This document shows, piece by piece, positions 46,212 to 56,199 of a stretch of DNA of 64,000 nt. Both the position numbers and the translations under genes were made by a program. The notes beneath the pieces are model-generated. The model was not told where the DNA came from. It worked only from the letters and a program-made list of their open reading frames with translations, and did not search any database. The DNA comes from Armillaria gallica. Taxonomy: Eukaryota; Basidiomycota; Agaricomycetes; Agaricales; Physalacriaceae. Each line of letters starts with the position of its first letter. Position 1 is the first letter of the stretch. Location of the stretch: the NCBI GenBank assembly GCA_037576215.1, contig JBANDB010000002.1, positions 310,001-374,000 of the forward strand, given 5' to 3'.

Positions 46212-48478
46212 GGAACCAGACCGGAATCACTTCACTGTTACGTTACGTTTCAATTTTGTACCTCTACATCTTTTCGTTTTGTTATATCTCTGGTGTTTAA
46301 GAACGCATTTTGGCATCCGCCTTTGTGTTATGTGCTATTGTAGGTGCTATAAAAATAGTATACGCCGAGGCCCTGTCCAGTTCGAATTCCTCCCGAACAG
46401 AGGACATCACTTATCACTCACTAGTCAACTATGTCCATTTGTTGTAAGACCCAACTATGAATGATTGTAGAGCAAGAACATCTCTCAAGTTGATGATAAC
46501 CACACATTTGTATGAGAACTTCAGACTCTACTAGACGGCTAGTAACACGTAGCGTCTGGTAGTTGAAACTCTTGACGCCCTGCTGATCCCAACTCGATTT
46601 TGGAGTATAGGACTGCCAACAAAGGCCCTCCTTGATCCTGGTGAGCTCGGTCTGATGACTGTCTTCTTGATGCCCTCCGCCATTCTCTCACACTTATGCT
46701 CACAATATGTACACGGTACTTGCTGGCACCTTTTGTTGATCACTGGAAGGGTGCATTTTCGGCTGGCGCAACATTTCCCCCCCTTTTCGCTCTTGCTGAA
46801 AAGGTCTCAGAATGTTCGTTCGCTGCCCTGCACCTGGATCACACTTTGCCCCCACGTATTCGCTCTTATTGCATTAATTCACCATAAAACAACGACTGCT
46901 ATCAGTTGTGGTTCAGTTGCGGACCCTCCGTCTGCCGGGTGTCTCGTGTTTGAACGTGTTATACAGTTTCACTGCCCTGCAGTGATTCTAGTTTGTGCTG
47001 TCGCTACATGCGCTCATTGGTGCCTTGGATTTCCTAGCATTGCGCCGTGACGCTGCATTTCCTTCATGCACACAGAACCTCTGTGCTGCATTGAGGAGAC
47101 ATTGTCTCGCATGGACTTTTCATACGATTTCAGTTGTGTCGGTATTATGACGCTGGCATGACGACATTCATTGAGGTAGCGCCTTATGCATATAGGTCAC
47201 GTTGACCTTCTTGCACCGCCGAGATCGTTTTTCGGAGACGTACATCTTGAAATGCTGGATTGCTCTGAGCACTTCACTTGTCTAAAGGTGTGCAGACGTT
47301 CTCGGTATATTTGTGATGGTCCCTGGTTATGTACCTCCTGCTTCGAAGGAACATTTTACAGACATTGACCTCTTTGAATGTGTATTTACACTTACTTCTT
47401 TCTATACATCCTAGTCCCTTCGTATGGGTCCAAAACCGTGGGACGCTTCATAGTTTCCGCCACTATGATGTCAGTCACAGCGGCAGGGGTCCTACGCGGT
47501 CTGCGATGCTACTATTAAGTATTTTGACGGCTTGGTAGCAACGACGCAGAAAACATTGGCTGTTTCCTTTTTAGGGACCGCTTGCCAGTGCGACTACTAC
47601 TACTACTACTACTACTGGCGCGTCGTGTAGTCGGAAACGTGATGAGCTGCTGCTCGTCGAAGCGTTAGTGGTTGCTGTGCCGAATGGCTCACGAGTACTA
47701 GCAGTATAAGTATTTCATCTATTTCCAGTAAGTTTCCCATTTCATTTTACAGCTAATTAACGTACACTCACCAAGGTTTTCCCATATAGTCAGGTCACAT
47801 GCACTCTACGAAATATGGTATCAAGTGGTGTTGCCACGGTGGACGACAAATTACGAGCCCTGGACGCCTCTCTCTTTGGTCGACTACAGGAATTTTCACT
47901 TCTCGCGCTCACGCCTACAATTATCTGGTTTTATCATTCGTCCCTTCCAATTATTCTTGTTTGTCTGTGTGCTCTATCAATCCATTCTTTGTTTTCACGC
48001 GTTTAGGATTGGAGGGAATTGACAAGAGTCAATGTATTTCCCTGTAGGCAACCAGAAGTCTCCCCGTTTTTATCCTCTCGTATAACTAAGCCGAGTGGAA
48101 AAGGTCACACGTTGCAGCCTCGTCCACCGTTCGTTTATCTCTTCCATCAGCTTTTTATTATTCTCTATCCCTATCCCTATCTCGATCACCTCGAACTCTT
48201 CGACATTTGGAAAGAACACTGAAACCGGAATAACCCTCTCTAAATTCGAAGCCACGGAACATCGCGTTGACGCCAGTTGTAAGCCTGACATCAGACTTAC
48301 AGCCGGACGACGATCCCTTTGCGGGTTCACCAACCTCCACGGTTTCACGATAGTGCCGCCGCACTTATATGCCACCGCCGCGGGACCAGATCGACGGCTT
48401 GTAGATATATTTAGATATATATATATATATCGTAGCGTAGAGTAGTGCCTTCCTTCCTTTTTCCCCCGTGCACGACAC
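46212..48478. other. Long spacer, no supported gene
   Basis: Frames here are short and unlike known proteins. Visible structure: the GGGACCGCTTGCCAGTGCGAC-(TAC)n module at 47573-47617, which can be read GPLASATTTTTTTTGAS and could be a relic of a gene end, and an (AT)n tract at about 48405-48432. Confidence 0.45.
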
Positions 48479-49726
48479 TTACCACTCACCCATCGTTCTC
48501 ATTGCTTCCAATACACTCCCCGTTCCCGTTCTTTCTGTGTGATTGTAAGCAACAGTGAGGCTTGCTCTGCATGAGCCGCCTTTCACCAGTTTAGTAATCC
48601 CTGGTAAAGTGAGTCGAGAAATCGTCTCCCACGGGAACTCAAACGGCAGTTGGACGCAGGAAACGGCTGGTAACCGTGATATCCAATATAGGACGCGCCG
48701 GATATCGGGCTTATTCCACTCGCAAACATCATCGTCGTATCGACATTCGTGCCCAAGCACGACGACTGATTTCAGGCTGGGAAATGACTTCGGTCTCATG
48801 GATGACAATAAATGCTCCAAATTACGCATGCTCATGACGATAGTATGCAAATGTGGAAGTCGCATGTGCACGGTGTGGAACCACGAACGTGGTGCGGCAA
48901 TACGCCCCAAAAAGAACGTCAAATCCGTTATCGTTGTATGACGAGAGAGGAACGAGGATAGATTCTCCGGTGTAAACGTGCACGAGTCGAATGTTATGTG
49001 TTTGAGGTGAGGAAGGCGTAGGGACAAGATACAGTCCGATCTGTTTTTGAATTCATCACGAATGTATCGGATTGTCAATGTTTCGATGGGTGATGCGCGA
49101 GCTGAACGGACGAGCCAGTCAAGGAAACATGCTGAACTGGAAGGGATGCACATGGAAGTGAGGGTGGTAAATGGTGGAGGATGGAACACCCTCCTCGTCG
49201 GCTCACCGAGACATTCCCAGCCTGTCCGAAGGCACTTGAACGATACGCACCGTAAACGGACAAGGCGTTCGCAGAACCTGTGCAGCTTCTGTGCGTAGAC
49301 ATTGCACATCATGCCCCGGCAGACATTACATTGATTAGTGGTTGGTGTGAAGTCGATATGTAGGATAGGATGCTGTTTTCGGGGGACACATCTGTGGTAT
49401 TGCAGGACCTCGTCAAGCTCCGTAGCGAAATGCTGGCTAAACATTAACGTCATCGATAGGATGTATGGCGTTGCTAAGGAAAGCCGAAGGTTACGCAGCC
49501 TGATAAAGTGTTGCTGAGTGTCGGTGAAATATCCCCCGAATACGCTGTAGGTCTTTTGGAATTTATGCCATGGGCCGAGATAGAGGCGCATGGCTACGGC
49601 ATTTAGTCTACGGGACATACATGCAAGTGAGAGCAGATCCATATGCTCGACGTAGTTGAAGATTGCGTATAGGAGCTCGTTTGGGAGGTCAGTCAGCGTC
49701 GAGGCCACCTGCAGCTCGTGCTTCAT
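48479..49726 (-). CDS. F-box protein
   Basis: Single exon, 415 residues. The F-box is at residues 12-52 (LTDLPNELLYAIFNYVEHMD, LLSLACMSRRLNAVAMRLYL). It continues with helical/leucine-rich segments (LRNLRLSLATPYILSM, LRLPHLKHITFDSC, MRLPHLHTIVMSMRN) and a CNVCRGMMC cluster near residue 134. This is the usual layout of mushroom F-box proteins that recruit unknown targets to SCF ubiquitin ligases. The frame is clean and starts at MKHELQVAS, so the gene is probably intact. Confidence 0.82.
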   Translation of the reverse strand: MKHELQVASTLTDLPNELLYAIFNYVEHMDLLSLACMSRRLNAVAMRLYLGPWHKFQKTYSVFGGYFTDTQQHFIRLRNLRLSLATPYILSMTLMFSQHFATELDEVLQYHRCVPRKQHPILHIDFTPTTNQCNVCRGMMCNVYAQKLHRFCERLVRLRCVSFKCLRTGWECLGEPTRRVFHPPPFTTLTSMCIPSSSACFLDWLVRSARASPIETLTIRYIRDEFKNRSDCILSLRLPHLKHITFDSCTFTPENLSSFLSRHTTITDLTFFLGRIAAPRSWFHTVHMRLPHLHTIVMSMRNLEHLLSSMRPKSFPSLKSVVVLGHECRYDDDVCEWNKPDIRRVLYWISRLPAVSCVQLPFEFPWETISRLTLPGITKLVKGGSCRASLTVAYNHTERTGTGSVLEAMRTMGEW

Positions 49727-49944
49727 TCGTCTTGTTGGAATAACTATGCCTTGGGCGGAAAGAAAATTGACTCGAGATGCGACTTGGGAACAGGATGGAG
49801 CTGGTAGTGTTGGTGGAAAACAAGTCTCCTATTTTTCGTGGTGAGACAGTAGTAGTACAGTGATTTAAGGACACAGATTGTCTCAGAAGTCAGGACTGTG
49901 CACCAACACCGGTGGACTCGGCAACACGAGTACACAAACTCCCT

Positions 49945-50355
49945 ACATCATAGTAATCTCGCCAAGTCGAAGGCTTGGATGATATCTCGTTCTGACACGG
50001 ATGAGCGTCGCCGACAGAGATCATCATATGCAGCTACACAAACTCTCACACAAAACCCCGCATAGAGGTCGCACCCAGTAAGCCTCGCTGCGGAGTCTCT
50101 GGTAAGAAAGGCCGACATGACCCGTCGTCGCGACGCTATTCACGATACACAATCGAAACCATTTTCATAGGTACGCTATCAGGCCGCCCATCGGGGTCGA
50201 CGACAGCGACGACGGGCAATGGCACAAGCTCCCGATGTTGCTCTATGCTAGCCTAGCGGTTGCCCCCAGCGATCCCAGTAGCTAGCGCCTGAGGCCTGAG
50301 GGTCGGAGAACGTTCACTTCCCGTCTACTCTTCGGTTCGCTATACGCATATTTCC
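49945..50355 (+). repeat. Dispersed degenerate segment, copy R5
   Basis: Aligns with the centre of R4 (about 56760-57170) and R1: shared CAAACTCTCACAC, AAAGGCCGACATGACCCGTC and CCCATCGGGGTCGACGACAGCGAC. Stops interrupt every frame. Ends and the left part present in R1 are missing. Confidence 0.65.
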
Positions 50356-50400
50356 CGGCGTGTGCACTGCGAAAGCTTCTCAGTACAGCTAACGATTAGA

Positions 50401-50769
50401 TCAACGGAAATAGGACGCACCATCGTTATTTGCGAGGATGTGGGAGCGATCGATGACTGTAGTGTGTCTGGAGAAGATGTAGTCTTCCGAGCCTGAACCG
50501 GAGGATTTGCGGCGTTGGAAGGTGAAGAACAGGGTTATGGCGATGACGAGGAGGGCGACGGAGGTTAAGGCTACGCCCGCGATCAGCAGCCGCTTGTCAG
50601 TAGAAGACGGGCTTGCAGAGACGGTGGGTGTCGAGGATGACGATGACGCCGTTGATGACACGGTGGCCTGTGGCTCGGTTAGCAGGTGGAATATGGAGCA
50701 GAAAGACGACGCACGTATTGCTGGCTCAGTAACCACCTCGACCACAGAACTGAATACACCCTCTAGCAA
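50401..50769 (-). CDS. Small Ser/Thr-rich single-span membrane protein
   Basis: The C-terminal exon is clear: a Ser/Thr-rich stalk (VSSTASSSSSTPTVSASPSS), a membrane segment (LLIAGVALTSVALLVIAITL), a basic stop (QRRKSSGSG) and a short cytosolic tail ending NNDGASYFR at 50401. A 51-nt intron (GTGCGT...GCCACAG with CTAAC branch site) probably precedes the stalk, but the upstream exon and ATG could not be fixed; every frame upstream meets a stop. The layout resembles fungal wall-stress or signalling membrane proteins, without a recognised extracellular domain. Confidence 0.55.
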   Translation of the reverse strand: MLEGVFSSVVEVVTEPAIRASSFCSIFHLLTEPQATVSSTASSSSSTPTVSASPSSTDKRLLIAGVALTSVALLVIAITLFFTFQRRKSSGSGSEDYIFSRHTTVIDRSHILANNDGASYFR

Positions 50770-50802
50770 TAGGGAGAAATCCCAGAGCCGCCGTTAATTG
50801 CC

Positions 50803-51221
50803 ATGACAGTCGGGAAGAAAGAAAGCGCTTGTGAAAAGATGGCTGGTCACATCAATTGATATGTCCTAATTAATCGCAGCTGATGAAAGGTGGAAAGAGC
50901 CGAGCAGCTGGACTTCAGGAGAGGGAACAGTGAGAGCGAGCAGAAGAAAGGTGCCTTAGAGGAAGGTAGAAGATGAAAAGAATCAGCCTGGGTGGTACCT
51001 GTTTGGAACCGCCTTGGATCGAAAAGGGAAATGCCAAGATCACGTGTATATCGCGTCGCGTCCGCCAGTGATCTGGAAATGTCGCCAGGGTGTCCGACGC
51101 GATGATTCTTGTTTGAATATGCTTTCTAAGCCAGTATAAATAAAACGTACGCGTAATGTCTCAAGATTCCCCATCCCGAGCTTCCCGGTTGTCACAAAAA
51201 GTATTATGAACTGCTTTCAAA
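50803..51221. other. Upstream of membrane protein gene, no gene seen
   Basis: Likely promoter of the minus-strand membrane protein gene; no coding or repeat signal recognised. Confidence 0.4.
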
Positions 51222-51300
51222 TTGATGCACCCAGGAATCGAACCACTAGGACATCGTACTCAAGGAACTTACGCCACGACACCATCAATTGGATGCACCG
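51222..51300 (-). ncRNA. tRNA-like relic 1 (A and B boxes)
   Basis: On the minus strand it contains a perfect B box, GGTTCGATTCC, and an A-box-like TGGCGTAAGT about 30 nt upstream. The acceptor ends pair poorly, so it is not a working tRNA. It is more likely the head of a tRNA-derived SINE or a tRNA pseudogene. Confidence 0.4.
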
Positions 51301-51517
51301 ACCATATCTACAGGATAAACCTCAGATTATCATTCTCTTATTTTACTTGCATCATTGGTAAACCCTTCCTTGTTAATACTGACCTTTATCTCGACAAGGT
51401 CTCAGAGTATTTTGAGTGGTCCCATGTCCGCCTGGCGGACAAATATTCTCCCAGTGCCTGGTGATGAAAAATCTACTTGCGGATTTTTGTCTGTGGCAAA
51501 AAGGTGCTGGATGCCGT

Positions 51518-51590
51518 TTCAGATATGGACCCAGGAATCGAACCTGGGACGTCTCCAGTCACTAGTTGGACGAGTGTACCATGTTCATAG
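51518..51590 (-). ncRNA. tRNA-like relic 2 (Thr-AGT-like)
   Basis: On the minus strand: T-arm CCAGG-TTCGATT-CCTGG is perfect, an anticodon-like loop CTAGTGA gives AGT, and the acceptor TATGAAC/GTCCATA pairs 6 of 7. The D arm is too short to fold, so this is a degenerate tRNA or SINE head. It shares CCCAGGAATCGAACC (+ strand) with relic 1, 300 bp away. Confidence 0.45.
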
Positions 51591-51639
51591 GAACCTTGTG
51601 CGCATCTAACACTCCACCGCCTTATTTTATTCTATAAGA

Positions 51640-52120
51640 TGATTTATTCTCTATCCCGGATGACGACAGAAAGAGTGATTCCAAAAAAGAAATCATGTGT
51701 TCGCGTACGCCAAGGAGTCACACGCAGCAGAAATAGGCATAATATTCGCAGTGGTTCCCTAGCATAACCAGGCCGATGGGTATACAGGCCGGAGAGATGA
51801 ACGGTGAGCTGCAAAATCAGTACGGACTCTGGAATAAGTAGTCCTATCCTCGGCGATATTATACAAGCTGTCGTTCCCAAAGTGAAGAAGGAAACAATGG
51901 GCGTGAAGTAAGAGGGCGTCCGCATTCTGTATGTATTACCTGCGAAGGGACATGGTGAAGTTAAGAGACGGCCTCGGAGAAAGTACGCAGGGGGATGCGA
52001 TGGTGAATAGAGTCCAGGTTCGACCCCGGTTGATAACAAACACCAAGCCCTCTCCTCAGATGTACTGTGTCGTCTATTATCCGAGTCGACGTTGAGGGGA
52101 TGCTGCGGTAATTATTCCAA
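51640..52120 (-). pseudogene. Remnant X3 of the secreted-protein gene promoter
   Basis: 51960-52090 matches the upstream regions of X1 and X2: CTCGGAGAAAGTACGC, GGTGAATAGAG..CC, and the GGTTC-CCC..TTGA-GAC pattern. Further left, in the place of the gene, the sequence no longer codes recognisably. It abuts repeat copy R3, just as X2 abuts R1. Confidence 0.5.
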
Positions 52121-52189
52121 AAGATGGTGCTGATTGTGGATCCATGCGGGGTTCCTCCACATGTCATCATCGTGTTTCGTTGCAATTCT

Positions 52190-53500
52190 GCCCCGTATTG
52201 GTAGAAAGAAGATCGGTTCATATCTTCGTAGGTGACGGTCAACATCACCAAGGATAAGGATAAGGTCGTTTCTCTTCATGATTCTAGGATTCCACTTCCT
52301 TGCTCATCGCGAGGTGACCCGTCATTCTATGATAAAGAGAAATACCCATCGGCCTATTCTAAAACGTAGGTTCAAGATAGGTTGATGGAGAGAAAGGATA
52401 GTCGTACACTTTCTTCCTTGTTGATAGTCGAAAACGAACAAAGAGGAGGGCGTTTAGGGATCGCAAATTGTCATCTACCATGACGGCACAGTTTCGACAT
52501 CTATCATTCGTAAAAGGCATAGAACCCCATTATATGGGATAAACTTGGTGAGTACATCCATCAGCTGTAGAAAGCAATATTAAACTCAACAGGAGCAGGC
52601 GAATTATACTGCCAGAACTCAAGTACTCATGATCCACTTGTGATGATTTTTCGCGACGTTTTGGGCGAGCCATAGTTGATCTCTGTGTTACCGATGCCAA
52701 CATGCGACGTATCCAACGATTTCTTCATGCGGACTGTTTCTCTCCCAGAGCAAATCAAGACCAATAGCATGCACTAGCAGCAAGAAAGATGGCGAACGAG
52801 CACAAGAGCTGCCAACGCTATAGTAATCCCGCTGGATATAGATGAGGGTCATTGATTACATGAACCTGCATGAATGTCGCACCGGACACACACGCTAACG
52901 GTGGGATCAGCATCGGCAGCCCTCTCACGAAGACCGACAAGGCCCACCATCACGACGTTGTCTGCTCGGATAGACCATCGTGATCTAACGGCGAATTCGT
53001 AGATATGCTGTTGCATGGACCATCGGGGTCGGCGAGCGATGACGGGTCCTTCGTACCCTCTGCACAGGTTCCCACGGTTGATCATTCCTCTTGGGCTTCC
53101 TTCGCTGTTCCATATCCCGACCAAGACAGTCCCTTGCTGCAGACTACCGTCCGTCATGTTGGCACATATGTCCTAGTCTGGTAGCATCGTCGAATTATAT
53201 CTACAAATCTCGTTCAATTTCTTTTCAGGATTAGAAAAGCTCTTCCAAAACTCACTTTTCGAAGCCAGAAATTCTATCAGTAGTAAGTACTCTAAGTAAA
53301 CTTCGAGGTACAATTTGTATCAGAGATGTTGACGCGTCGGAGAGAGAAGTGGGTCCTCTCATCGTTGGCTGTTCTTTATAAAGGTGAAACCATCAGGAAC
53401 TTTGCACTTTGCGACGAAGCAGAGGGGCGTTGTTGCAAGCAGAGGGCTGAGATGCTGCCGTGACGGAAAGATCAAGGGATCAGGTCGGGATCTCGGATAC
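52190..53500 (+). repeat. Dispersed degenerate segment, copy R3
   Basis: Aligns with R1 along most of its length: GTCGTACACTT near 52400, TAGTCGAAAACRAACAAAGA at 52431, CATCGGGGTCGGCGA near 53022, TCTTCCAAAACTCACTTTTCGA near 53245. Stops in all frames. Confidence 0.75.
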
Positions 53501-54299
53501 ATCACGTCACAATCTCTCGTTGCGCTCGACCCTTACGTCCACAACGCCTCAATGCCTTCACGTACCACTTTTGCAGCCGCCGAATCATCTCTGCCATCAT
53601 ATTCGGATGCTCGTTCTTTTCTTGAATGATTGATTCTTCATTTGTCATGAATCCTGGCTTCCTGAAACTTACTTGGCACTGTCATCCAACTCATCAGAAT
53701 AGACTTTCGACTCACTCTCATATTCTGTATGCCCCACACTAAATTCCGTGGGATTGTTTCCATCTTGACGTTTCCTATTCAATTGAGTATTGTCGAGTGA
53801 TAATAATCCTCACCGTATTGGGTCGGCCATTAAGTACTCTCGCCGCATATTCTGACAGTGAAGGCGTGATACTCATCCTCTGTGCCTCATCACAGATTCC
53901 ACCATGCTCTGTACTATCTATATAACGAACTGGCGGCTCAGTAACAAGAGGCAACATCCCCATCCACCCTTCTTCTCTGAAGTTCTCCCATGATCATCGC
54001 TAGGACATATGTTACTGGAGCTGCTATAGCAGAAATAACCGAGTCAGATCAAAGATTTGTTGAGTGAAATAGACACGGGATTCAACCAGATAATGATTAA
54101 TGCATTAACCCATGGTATGAGAAATCGAATCTACACTAGGGTTCAGGGGACTAATCTCTCTGAAGGTATATACACCGGAGTTGTAGTCGTCGCGTTGTCG
54201 GCTACTGGTTCATTCTTTTCACTTCGTTCCAAGTTAATCTTTCTGATTCGCGTGTCTAGCGTCAAGACGTAACTCTCCGAACTATACTCGGCCACATTT
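53501..54299. other. Spacer, no supported gene
   Basis: May include the first exons of the decayed membrane protein gene that follows; a hydrophobic start could not be recognised. Confidence 0.4.
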
Positions 54300-55303
54300 T
54301 CTTGTTGTCATCATCTTGCTTTTGTATTTCCTGGCGACTGTTAAACTCTATGCAAGTTGGGCAGCAGTAACCTCATGTCTTGATATTATTGCCAGTAATG
54401 GGAAAGGATTTTGGGAAGCGTACCAGTCGGGTCATCCTAGCACTCCCTTTCTATTGGCTTTGTGAATTGATGCAATTATGAGCACGGTTCTTGCTGATGC
54501 TACTTTGGCATGGAATTTATAAAATTTCTTCGCATGAATCCTTGCTTACGGATTCCTAGATATGGCGCTGTTGGATTGTCTGGGGTCGGTCGTGGCGTGT
54601 GGTGCTCGTTCCAATTGCTTGCACTACCATGGCCACAGGCATGTCTCTGAATTCATAAATCCGACAATTCATGACTCATCCGCACAAATATAAACTTAGC
54701 TAGCAGAGGGATAGTAGCTTATTACTCCGCTTCGGGCCGATCGAAACTGTACCGCCTCAAGCCTTATGCCTCGAGAACATCGTCGACTGGATGACGCTAT
54801 ACTCCTCGCTCATTTTTACCACCTTGCTGTGGTGCACCAGTTTCATTGTGTATCGTATTCTGAGAGTTAGTGGTGGTGCTGGAAGGATGGGTGTATATCA
54901 GCCAGTGATTGAGATGCTCGTAGAATCTGCATTACTCTACTCTGCTGTGATAGTCACTCTGCTGGTGTTAGAAGTCCGTAACGAGGTAGCTGCACTTTAC
55001 GTTGAACCAATTGCAATTTCAATAAGAGTACGTCTAATTCGTTTCCACATTTATCTTTGTCAATGTCTCTTCTAGGGAATGGCACCTACAATTTTGGTCG
55101 GCCGTGTTGCAGCAGGGCATGCATGCCCAGATGATTCCTGGGGCGAAAATATCTCGACATCGTCTCTTCAATTCAGAACATTCTCAAGTTCGCAGAGTGG
55201 CAACCATGAAATGAGTGTTGAATCTAAATTGGATGCATCCTCGCGCATAACACCTGACTTAGAAAATGGTTTAGACACCTTAGAAGATAGCACACAGAGT
55301 TAG
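54300..55303 (+). pseudogene. Seven-helix basidiomycete membrane protein gene, damaged
   Basis: Read in order: FLVVIILLLYFLATVKLYAS and ...PSTPFLLAL; then IDAIMSTVLADATL; then IWRCWIVWGRSWRVVLVPIA (54560-54638); then the exon to 55027 with MTLYSSLIFTTLLWCTSFIV, GVYQPVIEMLVESALLYSAV; and the last exon (55076-55303) GMAPTILVGRVAAGHACPDD and a polar tail ending DSTQS. This matches a large unnamed family of seven-helix membrane proteins in Agaricomycetes. Problems: a TGA at 54463-54465 falls in a helix, and the donors before 54560 and after 54638 would be GC (GCATGG, GCATGT). The first exons are missing. It could be real if GC-AG introns are used and the TGA is avoided. Confidence 0.55.
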
Positions 55304-56199
55304 GACTGGGGATCACTCTTATGCAGTTATTTAATGTGATTCTCAGAGAAATTTCATTTTGTAGATTACGCGTCGTGTGGGACAAGATAGACTTTGAGTT
55401 CGATAACAGTCGAATACGGAATCCAAACGGTCTTTTGAGTGCAAGATAAACAAGCCAGGTAGAAACCCTAATGCGTTCCAGATGCGACCAGTGAGGCCTT
55501 GAAGCTGGAGCAATTCCCTTGCTTTCCTTCTGTCAGTTTTACGGACAGGGGAAAACCAGCTTCAACATACCTGCATCAAAGATTTCGTCAGTGAGGCAAA
55601 AGCTACTCGAGATCAAGATGTCGCAGCGTAAATCCAGGGCACAGCGATATACATGCATTCCAGTATCTATTTGAGCGCTTGACAGACTAGAAACATGGCC
55701 TCTGAGTTTAATGTACATCAAAGCGTGCTAATATGTATTGGCGACGGCTGGTTTGGAATCTGGACTTTCGGTAAGGTGGCGTGAGAAGGCAGTAACTAGA
55801 ACCTAAGCCCGTGCCCACACAGAATCGGCACGTTCTACACTTCCAATCATGGAGATGTACGTTGAATGACTAAAACACGTGGTTAGATATGAAGAAGTAG
55901 AGCGTGATCACCAATACTGCTAACGAGAAAGCGGGCCAGGAAACGCCGCTCTGTCGTTACTGCCCATCTGAAACAGGGCAGAGATCTGGCGTCAAGAGAA
56001 CGGTCCTTTTGCTGAGATCAACGTTTGGTGATATCGGGAAATACAGCACGTGGCAGTCAACAGTTTATACTCTGTTGCATATGCGCAGCGTTCAGTACTT
56101 GAATGGACATAAACATTTTACCTATCGCTGGGACAAGTGAGGACGTTAATTTTGATCAGTCTATTAAACGATGATCCACATCAAAGTACTATTGGTCAT
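55304..56199. other. Spacer, nothing recognised
   Basis: Frames are short; no domain or repeat seen before copy R4. Confidence 0.4.

Noticed and set aside
46655..47050. 131-codon + frame with hydrophobic parts
   Set aside because: Hydrophobicity is scattered, there is no family pattern, and neighbouring frames are equally open.
48163..48186. CTATCC repeats resembling telomeric sequence
   Set aside because: Three imperfect units, and CCCTAT is not the fungal CCCTAA repeat; a chance microsatellite.
52016..52032. GGTTCGACCCC as a tRNA B box
   Set aside because: It lies in the X3 promoter remnant, where X1 and X2 have GGTTCCGCCC; derived by point changes, without A box.
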